Shown here one piece after another: positions 7,249-14,019 of a stretch of 14,901 nt of DNA (positions are counted from its first letter, which is position 1; each line of letters starts with the position of its first letter). The notes under the pieces are model-generated. The model saw nothing but the letters and a program-made list of their open reading frames with translations, ran no database searches and was not told the origin of the DNA. Source of the DNA: Desulfovibrio sp. UBA2564 (GTDB taxonomy: Bacteria; Desulfobacterota; Desulfovibrionia; Desulfovibrionales; Desulfovibrionaceae); contig DDLU01000099.1 in the NCBI GenBank assembly GCA_002340305.1, positions 1 to 14,901 on the forward strand. Direction: 5' to 3'. The position numbers and the translations under genes were made by a program.

Positions 7249-9341
7249 GAATACACCGACACTTCTGGGATCAACGCCAATACGGAGAGCGGTAAAGGCT
7301 GGTCCTGCCTTATATAAATCTGCCCATCGCGGTCATATCCACGGTTAAACTTCACCTCGTAATCTCCGGTATAGAGGGCCGGGGCACCACCGACCTTATC
7401 GGCCGAAGTACGGAAAGGAGCACGCTCAAGATGGTCTCCGTCATATCCAACCTGCAATCCCAAGGACTGGAACAAACGCACAATCACATGCGAAATACGT
7501 TTCTTGCGACCCTGTGCGGTGCCACCGGACATAGCCCCACCTTCAATGCGCAGGGTTTTCATATTCGAAACATAAGGTAATCCGGCATGAACAACCTTTG
7601 CCGGAGCAGACAACGTAATAGCCCCATCTTTGACAACAACATCAGGCCGCACAGCTCCGTCAGCCAATACGGAAACAGTCTTACCTTCCAGATGCTCAAG
7701 CCCGGTAAAAACAGTATCTGCTTCACCTTGATTGTAACTCAAGCCGGAATCTACGAAGAAGGCACCGATTGAACCTTCTCCAAGGAACTGATCTTCCAAA
7801 CGCTCAACATATTTGCGGGTCATACCGTCAATATCACGTTCAACAACAGTCCAGACCTCATCTTGCGCTGGACCGGGGATGGTACAAACCGAACGAAATT
7901 TCCCCGCCGTGGAATGGCGATGAAATCCCACAACTTCATGTTCACGCTGATAGGTCAAGCCAATCAACAATCCATCATCACGGATCATCCAGACAATTGA
8001 ATCCGGGGATTGCTGATAGGTCCATTCGGTTATGGAATTGGCGCGGGTCAAATGTTCCGCAAGAATAGTAAGGTCCGGCGCAACATAGCCATCGGCCTCG
8101 AATGAATAGGAAAGTTCACGGATTGTACGTCCTTCACGCTGCAAAAATATCATTATCCCGCCTACAACAACCGGAGGAATAGCAGCTGAACCATGGGTCG
8201 TTTCCCGTCGTACCATAACTGAATTCGGAGTAACTGAATCTCTACTGCTCCCCCCGGAAAGCCACCATTCACCGCCGGAAGTACCCATGATCAACTTCTT
8301 GGAACTAACCATCCAACGAATGGCATTCACTTGATCTGCTGAAAGGGTGTAAGTACAGGCATCATCGTCCACCAACGGTTCAGACACACCGAAATCTTCA
8401 TAGGATCCGGCTTTGCTCATCCAGATGGTCTGTGGATTAGACGGGCTTGCCGCAAAGCAAAGCCGCTCCTCAAAGAAAGTAACACAAGACGGAAAACCTT
8501 TATCGCTACTCCATTCATCAGGCGGAGAACTGAACGCAACCAGTTCCATTTTCCAATCCACATGGGAAGTTCGGGAAAGCTTGTAAGGCTGAATTTCAGC
8601 ATGAACCAGATACATCACATCAGCAGACTGGGTGAAGCGAATACCCGCCAGGTCTTTCTCAGTATAGGGGGAAGGAATTTCGACAGGACGGCCTTTCTTG
8701 TCCACAACAATGCCACCATCTTTAAAAATGCGAATATTACGGTCAGTGAATTCCAGCACGTAAGCCTGTTCGGTGGAAAATTCAAAAGGAAGCAGCCTTG
8801 TTACCGGATCAGTTTCACGGACCTGCACGCTCTCGACTGCACCGGAAAAATCCGCATCAACGATAATGGAAAGCGATCCTTTATCATCAGCCTTGGTACG
8901 GAATGAATAACTGCCGTCAGCAGAAACATATTCACTCAAGCTTTCACCCCCGGTACTGACGCAAACCTTCCCGGCCTTGTACCCGGAAACTTTAAAGTTA
9001 ATCTTATAAACACGACCTTCTTTAAATTCTAAAGCTCTACTAAGTATCGACTGTTCAGGCTGGCTGCCATCACAAACAGCTTTTGCTGAGGCCACAGTCC
9101 AGCCATTGCCAGCAGTCCAACCGCTAATGGAATCAAGACTCCTTGCAGGCAGCAGATTGCGCCCTATCACTTCCCGTATAAAGCGAAATCCGGTCCGGCG
9201 TGATGCCCCGCCATGCGGATGGGTGAACATATTTTCCAGTTCTGCAAGTCCGTTTGCATACTTGGCGAGGTCTACCCTGCCGCCCAGCCGTGGTGAGAGT
9301 TCCCCGGCACTGAAATTGGTCATAATAAGAGAAACAGACAT
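7245..9341 (-). CDS. Tail tubular protein B / nozzle, T7 gp12-like, with an inserted domain
   Basis: The 698-residue protein forms the tail nozzle of short-tailed phages. The N-terminus FSAGELSPRLGGRVDLAKYANG (in 10-31) and HPHGGASRRTGFRF (41-54) is the family signature. The fold continues at LLPFEFSTEQAYVLEF (183-198) and VTFFEERLCFAASPSNPQTIWMS (in 287-309). Residues about 60-178 interrupt this normally continuous region with what looks like a carbohydrate-binding-type jelly-roll domain. I chose the ATG at 9341, because SD GGAGGG lies 8 nt upstream and it starts 2 nt after the gp11-like stop. The in-frame ATG at 9398 would add 19 residues and overlap the previous gene by 55 bases. It is the second gene of the tail unit. 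Confidence 0.9.
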   Translation of the reverse strand: MSVSLIMTNFSAGELSPRLGGRVDLAKYANGLAELENMFTHPHGGASRRTGFRFIREVIGRNLLPARSLDSISGWTAGNGWTVASAKAVCDGSQPEQSILSRALEFKEGRVYKINFKVSGYKAGKVCVSTGGESLSEYVSADGSYSFRTKADDKGSLSIIVDADFSGAVESVQVRETDPVTRLLPFEFSTEQAYVLEFTDRNIRIFKDGGIVVDKKGRPVEIPSPYTEKDLAGIRFTQSADVMYLVHAEIQPYKLSRTSHVDWKMELVAFSSPPDEWSSDKGFPSCVTFFEERLCFAASPSNPQTIWMSKAGSYEDFGVSEPLVDDDACTYTLSADQVNAIRWMVSSKKLIMGTSGGEWWLSGGSSRDSVTPNSVMVRRETTHGSAAIPPVVVGGIMIFLQREGRTIRELSYSFEADGYVAPDLTILAEHLTRANSITEWTYQQSPDSIVWMIRDDGLLIGLTYQREHEVVGFHRHSTAGKFRSVCTIPGPAQDEVWTVVERDIDGMTRKYVERLEDQFLGEGSIGAFFVDSGLSYNQGEADTVFTGLEHLEGKTVSVLADGAVRPDVVVKDGAITLSAPAKVVHAGLPYVSNMKTLRIEGGAMSGGTAQGRKKRISHVIVRLFQSLGLQVGYDGDHLERAPFRTSADKVGGAPALYTGDYEVKFNRGYDRDGQIYIRQDQPLPLSVLALIPEVSVYS

Positions 9342-9343
9342 GG

Positions 9344-9937
9344 TTATGCCCTCCAAACCGGAGAATCCATACCATAAATCCCTCTGGCTTCCAGCCATGG
9401 GTCATTAAGGATTTCATCCTCACGCCCTTCCGCGGAATCAGCTAAACGGGCGGATTGCATTGCATTAAGATACAGGGTCCACATTTCACGGGCTTTGGTG
9501 GTCGATCCTGTAATGTCGTCAGCCATTTCAGCAGCCAGACGGGCAGCAAAAGCCATAACAAAGGAGGGGTCAAAAAGGACTGGATTAGTCACTTTCATTG
9601 TGTAGATAGCCGAAGCCCCATCTCGATCACTAAGGATTTTATCGCCCTCAACCACAAACTCATCATCCGGGCCGCTTAACTGTCTGAGATGCAGACAATC
9701 GGAAGGCAACTGATATTGATGAGCAAAACCGAATGACGGCTTATCAACCAATTTTGCCAACCTTGTACGCGTTGCCGCAAAATTCCATGGGTGTTCACGC
9801 AACACTGCATCGCGGACCTGATCATAAAAAAGATTACAGGTAACAGCTTCCTGTGAACTGTCGCTTAAAGATTCAATCAACCTTGCCCCAAGTTTTCGCA
9901 AAGCGAGGTTGCATATTTTAACCTCTGAAACAGCCAT
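9344..9937 (-). CDS. Tail tubular protein A / adaptor, T7 gp11-like
   Basis: The 197-residue protein matches the head-tail adaptor (tail tubular A) family. ICNLALRKLGARLIESLSDSSQEAVTC (in 8-34), YDQVRDAVLREHPWNFAATRTRLA (in 38-61) and YQLPSDCLHL (75-84) are the usual landmarks. In the virion it forms a dodecameric ring between portal and nozzle. It needs a portal to sit on, yet no portal gene is in this window. It starts with a good site (CAGGAGA) and is the first gene of the tail unit, 67 bp downstream of dyad repeat B. The frame is complete and unbroken, which argues against neutral decay. Confidence 0.88.
   Translation of the reverse strand: MAVSEVKICNLALRKLGARLIESLSDSSQEAVTCNLFYDQVRDAVLREHPWNFAATRTRLAKLVDKPSFGFAHQYQLPSDCLHLRQLSGPDDEFVVEGDKILSDRDGASAIYTMKVTNPVLFDPSFVMAFAARLAAEMADDITGSTTKAREMWTLYLNAMQSARLADSAEGREDEILNDPWLEARGIYGMDSPVWRA
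9349..9354 (-). promoter_or_regulatory. Ribosome binding site deciding the gp12-like start
   Basis: On the minus strand GGAGGG stands 8 nt before the ATG at 9341. No comparable site precedes the earlier in-frame ATG at 9398. This selects the shorter 698-residue product, starting MSVSLIMTNFS, and removes a 55-base overlap with the gp11-like gene. Confidence 0.8.
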
Positions 9938-10004
9938 ACTTTCTCCTGTTTTTTTAGGAAATACGATTTATTTCGTCCTCCTTTGAGCAGGATAAAAATA
10001 GAAA

Positions 10005-10032
10005 CGGACCTGAATCAGAAGACTCAGGTCCG
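10005..10032 (-). promoter_or_regulatory. Dyad repeat copy B, upstream of the tail unit
   Basis: Arms CGGACCTGA (10005-10013) and TCAGGTCCG (10024-10032) have a 10-nt loop; two further pairs (TC with GA) can form inside the loop after a mismatch. On the minus strand it is followed by TTTCTATTTTTATC, close to the T-rich tail after copy A. No minus-strand gene lies between it and the head-unit terminator at 11315, so it has no upstream gene to terminate. This makes a leader, attenuator or operator role more likely than simple termination. Confidence 0.75.
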
Positions 10033-10392
10033 CCATTGGTTACACGCGAACATGTTCGTACAAATTGATATTTTCCGTAAGCAGGAAAGCGAATAACAAA
10101 CCGGAGCCATTATCCGGGGGCTGAAAACACCCCCATGCCAGCCTTGTGCCTATTTGTGATAATAAGATAGTAGATGGAAAGGCCCATTAAAAATTATGCT
10201 GTTCCCAAGAATAAAATCTGTAAGACACACAGCAATATCCCGCTTTATAAATAATTATCTGCCCCTATTTTTTATAAATATAACCTGCTAAAGTGATGGT
10301 TACTATGCCTAGAATATAAAGAACTCTTCGTATGTTTTTTAATGATAGCTTTAACAACCAACGTTTCCGTTTTCATTCACAAGGAGGACTAG
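10033..10392. other. 360-bp divergent intergenic region between the tail unit and usp
   Basis: No gene is supported here. It must hold the promoters of two divergent units, usp on the plus strand and the tail unit on the minus strand. Visible structures are a 12-bp perfect palindrome CGAACATGTTCG at 10047-10058, and two mutually exclusive short stems, CCGGA/TCCGG (10101-10105 with 10113-10117) and GGGGG/CCCCC (10116-10120 with 10130-10134). The rest (about 10180-10370) is AT-rich. A possible -10 element TAGAAT lies near 10310, but I see no convincing matching -35 box. No riboswitch class is recognised. Confidence 0.6.
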
Positions 10393-11301
10393 ATGTTACA
10401 AAAGATATTATTGCATCTTGGTACGGAGATAAATATTTCCATGATCAAGCATACCCTGGATTTTGCAGAAAAATGCGGGGCGGAACTTACAGTCCTCAAT
10501 GTTTTTGAAAACCCGAAAAATTCAGTGTTGGATTACTTCAACAAGCAAGGCAAGGATTTAAAAAAATACATTCTTGATGGACACAATGCCAACTTGCAAG
10601 AGGTCTTGGCAGAAGAAAAAATCGATCAAAACCGCCTGAAATTCTCTGTGCGTTGGGGTAAAGATTTCATTGAGTGCATCAAGTCGGTGAATGAAGAAAA
10701 ATTTGATCTGGTAATTTGCCCTCCCACGGGACATGACAAAAAACCGGACAGCACGGCTATGCACCTGCTTAGAAAATGCCCCTGCCCTGTATGGGTTCAC
10801 CACGGGCATCTCTGGCGCGGCGCAATAAGGATACTAGCTGCAGTAGGCCCATTTGATGATACCCCGGGCAACGCAGCCCTGAACACCAACATCCTCAAAA
10901 TCGCCGCAGAATTGAACAGGGTTCTCGGCGGCAAGCTGCATGTAATGCACTGCTGGAAAGGCTACCTCGAAGGCGTAACTGCCAATCCGTATTTTTCTGA
11001 AACGGAAGTTGAAAAATATATGGATTACGAAAAGAACAGCAGTGAGGAAGCTTTCGAAAACCTTTTTGCTTCCGTTCAATTTGCAAAAAAACCACGCAAA
11101 GTCATTATGCATGGCGATCCCGGAACCTTGATCCCCGAATATGCCGTGGAAAAGATGATGGACATAGTCGTCATGGGCAGTGTGGCCCGCTCCGGGATAG
11201 CAGGTCTGTTAATCGGTAACACCGCCGAGAAAATCGCCGGATCACTTACAGAATCTCTACTGGCTATCAAACCCGCAGGATTTGTTTCTCCTGTAAAATA
11301 G
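10393..11301 (+). CDS. Tandem-domain universal stress protein (UspE-like)
   Basis: The 302-residue protein has two Usp domains, about 1-138 and about 145-294. The first has the usual start MLQKILLHLG and the strand LVICPPTGH. The second ends with DIVVMGSVARSGIAGLLIGNTAEKIA (in 257-282), the loop that binds ATP phosphates in this fold, and LLAIKPAGFVSPV (289-301), which resembles the end of UspE. Two-domain Usp proteins are cytoplasmic nucleotide-binding stress proteins; the partner is unknown. AAGGAGG precedes the ATG by a few bases. It is the only complete plus-strand gene, placed between the head and tail units, divergent from the tail unit and convergent with the head unit. Its codon use does not stand out to the eye, so it may simply be a host gene. 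Confidence 0.88.
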   Translation: MLQKILLHLGTEINISMIKHTLDFAEKCGAELTVLNVFENPKNSVLDYFNKQGKDLKKYILDGHNANLQEVLAEEKIDQNRLKFSVRWGKDFIECIKSVNEEKFDLVICPPTGHDKKPDSTAMHLLRKCPCPVWVHHGHLWRGAIRILAAVGPFDDTPGNAALNTNILKIAAELNRVLGGKLHVMHCWKGYLEGVTANPYFSETEVEKYMDYEKNSSEEAFENLFASVQFAKKPRKVIMHGDPGTLIPEYAVEKMMDIVVMGSVARSGIAGLLIGNTAEKIAGSLTESLLAIKPAGFVSPVK

Positions 11302-11314
11302 ACACTAAAAAGTA

Positions 11315-11340
11315 CCCCCCGATCCTTATGGACCGGGGGG
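11315..11340. terminator. Convergent bidirectional terminator between usp and the head unit
   Basis: CCCCCCG-A-TCC (11315-11325) pairs with GGA-C-CGGGGGG (11330-11340), with one A/C mismatch and a TTAT loop. Read on the minus strand it is followed by TACTTTTTAG, a good T-run for ending the head unit. On the plus strand it is followed by CCTTCTT, a weaker tail for usp. The two genes converge on it, 14 bp after the usp stop and 25 bp after the small head gene stop. Confidence 0.82.
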
Positions 11341-11364
11341 CCTTCTTACCGGAGAGTAACCTGC

Positions 11365-11562
11365 TTATTTCACTACCACCTCCTTTTTTCTGGTGCTAAC
11401 GCCCTTCTTTGCTGTTGCCTTAGGCCTGGGACCATCCGCCGGTTCAAAATGCTCCGCAACTTCGGAAGCGGAAGCATAATCAACGACCATTCCGATCTTG
11501 AAATGCTGCATCTTTCCCTGTGGATTCCTCACGTAACAATCTTTCTTGCAAACGTATTTCAC
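11365..11562 (-). CDS. Small head-module protein
   Basis: A 65-residue basic protein with start GTG at 11562, 13 bp after the stop of the cement gene. The N-terminal half (KYVCKKDCYVRNPQGKMQHF, then a glycine turn and VEHF-like EHFEP) recalls the short proteins often found between capsid and adaptor genes of podoviruses. The C-terminal third is a lysine-rich tail (KATAKKGVSTRKKEVVVK) that could contact DNA or other acidic surfaces. I do not know its function. The ribosome site (GGTTGGTGG) is weak, but the gene is in frame and in order, and is the last in the head unit. Confidence 0.65.
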   Translation of the reverse strand: MKYVCKKDCYVRNPQGKMQHFKIGMVVDYASASEVAEHFEPADGPRPKATAKKGVSTRKKEVVVK

Positions 11563-11575
11563 TTATCCACCAACC

Positions 11576-11968
11576 TTACACGTTTGTCTGATCATTCATG
11601 ATCAGATATCCGCTGATTTTACCGGCAGTGGCATTGCTTCCTGTCACTGTGAAGGAGAGTCTCAGGAATCCTTTGTGGGTGACAGGCAGGGAAGGAAGCG
11701 GGAAGCTGTAGCCCTGCTTAAGATCAGCCACGGGAATGGAACCGGATTCGAACAAGGTATCAAAGAAAGAAAAATCTTCAGAACCGGAAGCCTGCACACC
11801 GACACGAAGACGGGTCAGAGACGCAAAATCCTCACCATCAACCATGACTTTGAGCTTCACATTACCACCGGAACCACAATCCTCACCTACGTAGATTATG
11901 TTCCGGGAAACCGCACTCGCAGTAACGGCCTGCTCTTCACAAAAACAAAGTTCTTTATCGAGATACAT
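11576..11968 (-). CDS. Capsid cement (decoration) protein, Bbp16-like
   Basis: The 130-residue protein resembles the Bbp16 cement protein of Bordetella phage BPP-1. The pattern is MYLDKELCF near the start, a beta-rich core, DTLFESGSIPVADLKQGYSFPLPSLP (in 70-95), then a terminal segment FLRLSFTVTGSNATAGKISGYLIMND (in 101-126). Such proteins bind on the outside of the mature head at local symmetry axes and stabilise it. It follows the capsid gene after 17 bp, with AAAGGAG as ribosome site. The assignment is by recalled family pattern, not by alignment. A cement protein kept intact beside the capsid suggests that heads, if made, are built to be stable. Confidence 0.78.
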   Translation of the reverse strand: MYLDKELCFCEEQAVTASAVSRNIIYVGEDCGSGGNVKLKVMVDGEDFASLTRLRVGVQASGSEDFSFFDTLFESGSIPVADLKQGYSFPLPSLPVTHKGFLRLSFTVTGSNATAGKISGYLIMNDQTNV

Positions 11969-11985
11969 ATTGTTTGCTCCTTTAA

Positions 11986-12954
11986 TTAAGCACTTACAGC
12001 TGCTTCAGTGTTAAGAATGGAATCCACGCGACGGACCGGACAACCCCAGAAAGTGGTTACGGGTTTACCTTCCCAGTTCTCGGTCTTAAGCATGACATTG
12101 TTTTTGTCGGATGCTTCGATATCTAGCAAGGTTTTCACGGTCTGGTTGCAATAGATGGAAGTCCTGCCCATGTTGGTGTTGGGAATCATGTTAAGGCCCT
12201 CAATCAAAGCATGGCGCAGGGAATTGGAACCGATATTCTCGGGATCAATGGACGCAATGCGCACTACATAGCGCCAATCACGGACAACAAGACCGGGAGT
12301 CCATTTGTAATGGGTACGCAGCCCCTGATATTTACCGCCGTTTGCATCTTCGAGAGTAACTTCACCGAGATCCTTGTGGCTCAGGCCGTTGGAGCTGCCG
12401 CGGGGAAAGGTAAAATGCACGGTCTGATCAGACCAGCATACAATCCAAATGGAAGTACAATTGTCACCCTTACCGCCGAAATCGATGACGTTCTTGTGTT
12501 CAAGAGAGTTGAAACGGGGTGCGAGGCCAAGGAACTTCTCAGGCTCAAGCGCAGTATCACCGTAGACAAAGGTATCGGCGAATTCCTTGTTCATTGCTTC
12601 AAGGAATGCACGCTCCTCCGAGGTACGGAAATTAGAGGAATGACCGTTGAGATCAGACAGGGCTTTATCCATTTCAGCATAGGATTCGAGCATACCGCAG
12701 GTATCATCAATCTGCTTGGTGCGGGATTTACTGGGCTTGATACCATAGTTGAGCTTTCGCCAGCTTACGGTAGGCAGGTCGGTACGCACGGTGGTACGAT
12801 GCCCGGTAGGCAGGTTGCCTTCCACCCATGCTGCGTCATCGAGAATTTCGTTGGTTTGGGCCAGAGCTTCAGTGATCTCGGAAACTTTACCGTTAGGATC
12901 AAGGCGACCTCCCCAATCAGAAAGGGTAAGTGCGTTCATACCAAGAGTTGCCAT
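11986..12954 (-). CDS. Major capsid protein (HK97-type, BPP-1/epsilon15-like podovirus family)
   Basis: The 322-residue protein matches a family of podovirus major capsid proteins. Visible marks are LTLSDWGGRLDPNGKVSEITEAL (in 10-32), an AQTNEILDDAAWVEGNLPTGHRTTVRTDLP block (in 32-61), then WRKLNYGIKPSKS (65-77), DDTCGMLE (83-90), the DKALSDLNG segment, and a C-terminal part TSIYCNQTVKTLLDIEA and WGCPVRRVDSIL. It forms the icosahedral shell. A strong ribosome site (AAGGAG) is 10 nt before the ATG. The 94-bp gap before it carries small hairpins, unlike the tight packing of the rest of the unit, as is common before highly expressed capsid genes. No maturation protease gene is seen nearby. Confidence 0.9.
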   Translation of the reverse strand: MATLGMNALTLSDWGGRLDPNGKVSEITEALAQTNEILDDAAWVEGNLPTGHRTTVRTDLPTVSWRKLNYGIKPSKSRTKQIDDTCGMLESYAEMDKALSDLNGHSSNFRTSEERAFLEAMNKEFADTFVYGDTALEPEKFLGLAPRFNSLEHKNVIDFGGKGDNCTSIWIVCWSDQTVHFTFPRGSSNGLSHKDLGEVTLEDANGGKYQGLRTHYKWTPGLVVRDWRYVVRIASIDPENIGSNSLRHALIEGLNMIPNTNMGRTSIYCNQTVKTLLDIEASDKNNVMLKTENWEGKPVTTFWGCPVRRVDSILNTEAAVSA

Positions 12955-13004
12955 AATTAATTCTCCTTACGAGATTCGGCTCTCTTGGGAGCTCTTGATT
13001 AAAT

Positions 13005-13020
13005 TGACGCTTTGAGCGTT
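13005..13020 (-). promoter_or_regulatory. Small hairpin in the scaffold-capsid gap
   Basis: ACGCT (13007-13011) and AGCGT (13015-13019) surround a 3-nt loop, extendable by one G-U pair. It lies about 50 bp upstream of the capsid start in the only sizeable gap inside the head unit. It could mark RNA processing or stabilise the capsid message; there is no T-run, so it is not an obvious terminator. Confidence 0.35.
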
Positions 13021-13048
13021 CTTAAATTCGAAGTGCTACGCGCTGCTA

Positions 13049-13687
13049 TTAAATCGGCTGGTTTGGGTACAAAATTTCACCCATTGTCTTTTTACGCGGA
13101 GTATTCCTGCTGCTATCCACATATGAATCCTCAGTAAGCTTCCTGCCGACATTGTAAAAGGCTTTGACCACTTCGGGATGACAGGCATAACCGGACTCCC
13201 GAATCATCCTGGCAAGAGCCGGGGAAGCAAAAGCCTGCAAAGCTTTATTAGCCACGCCCATATTTTTGCGGTAGTTATTGCCATGCCAACCGGGCATTGC
13301 GCGGATTTGCCGCTCCCATTCCCCGGCCTGTGTCTGATGATCCTGATAACGCGCCGCCTCTAAGGCGTTATGAAAATCAACCAACTTCTGGGCCATTTCC
13401 CCGCTTACACCATTCTCATGGGCGAACTGCCTGAATTGCCGATCCACATGTGGATCAATACCGTCCTCCATACCGTAATCCAATTCATAGGCTTCAGGAG
13501 CATGAGGGATCGGATTATCAGTTAACTGTTCAGCTTCCTCAACAGCTCCACCTTCCTGCCCACCGGGTCCTTCATCATCCGACAGAATATCTCCACCAAG
13601 TACAGGCTCGGGCTGCTCATCCTTAACCTTTGCCTGCGGGGAATAATGATCCGGCTGCGGATCATCACCAACCTGAAAATCCATCAT
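13049..13687 (-). CDS. Phage scaffolding (head assembly) protein
   Basis: The 212-residue protein has the composition expected of a podovirus scaffold. The N-terminal third (about 1-70) is very acidic, proline-rich and likely disordered. The rest is helical with family-like segments: FRQFAHENGVSGEMAQKLVDF, ANKALQAFASPALARMIRESG, CHPEVVKAFYNVGRKLTED. Scaffolds shape the procapsid and leave before DNA packaging. Its ATG overlaps the stop of the Bbp19-like gene by four bases (ATGA; a second ATG follows directly). It lies just upstream of the capsid gene, the usual order in T7- and BPP-1-type phages. Confidence 0.82.
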   Translation of the reverse strand: MMDFQVGDDPQPDHYSPQAKVKDEQPEPVLGGDILSDDEGPGGQEGGAVEEAEQLTDNPIPHAPEAYELDYGMEDGIDPHVDRQFRQFAHENGVSGEMAQKLVDFHNALEAARYQDHQTQAGEWERQIRAMPGWHGNNYRKNMGVANKALQAFASPALARMIRESGYACHPEVVKAFYNVGRKLTEDSYVDSSRNTPRKKTMGEILYPNQPI

Positions 13688-14019
13688 TTTCTACCCACCT
13701 CTTCCTGTCTCAATTTTTCAGCCCGCCCACGGATAATGGAAAGATAAATTTCCTCATCCGCAGTAATCACCGGGCCAAGAACATTCTCAATCACAAAATC
13801 ATGAACAGCCACGTTGCGATAAATATCGCTTTCTTTTGAGAAAAGCGTCGCATTTACACCACCCTGCTCCAATAGAAAGGTAAACACTCTCTTGCCGTGC
13901 GGAGTCTTGAAGGTTGCCCGCACATCGGAGAGAAACTGCTCATTAATTCTGCGTTGCTCCTCACGGACCTTCTCAGCCTCAAGCTGCTCATCCTCCAGAA
14001 AACCGGAGTCTGTTGTCAT
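13684..14019 (-). CDS. Bbp19-like phage protein
   Basis: The 111-residue protein is charged and mostly helical. The segment FKTPHGKRVFTFLLEQGGVNATLF followed by a stretch ending EEIYLSIIRGRAEKLRQEE has the look of the Bbp19 family of small proteins that stand between portal and scaffold genes in BPP-1-like phages. Its molecular role is not established. It has the best ribosome site in the window (AAGGAGG, about 10 nt before the ATG) and is the first gene of the head unit. In related phages the portal gene would come directly before it. Here the upstream DNA is non-coding and then a bacterial gene on the other strand, so the phage gene order is broken exactly at this point. Confidence 0.72.
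   Translation of the reverse strand: MTTDSGFLEDEQLEAEKVREEQRRINEQFLSDVRATFKTPHGKRVFTFLLEQGGVNATLFSKESDIYRNVAVHDFVIENVLGPVITADEEIYLSIIRGRAEKLRQEEVGRK

Noticed and set aside
9342..9398. Longer gp12-like product starting at the ATG at 9398
   Set aside because: It would overlap the gp11-like gene by 55 bases, lacks a ribosome site and adds residues outside the family N-terminus, whereas the ATG at 9341 has GGAGGG at good spacing.
10047..10058. Canonical LexA (SOS) box
   Set aside because: The palindrome has 2 bp between CGAAC and GTTCG, while the known box of that type has 4. Kept only as an unassigned palindrome.
12211..12960. 249-codon plus-strand open frame opposite the capsid gene
   Set aside because: It is antisense to a clearly recognised capsid protein and has no ribosome site or recognisable domain.
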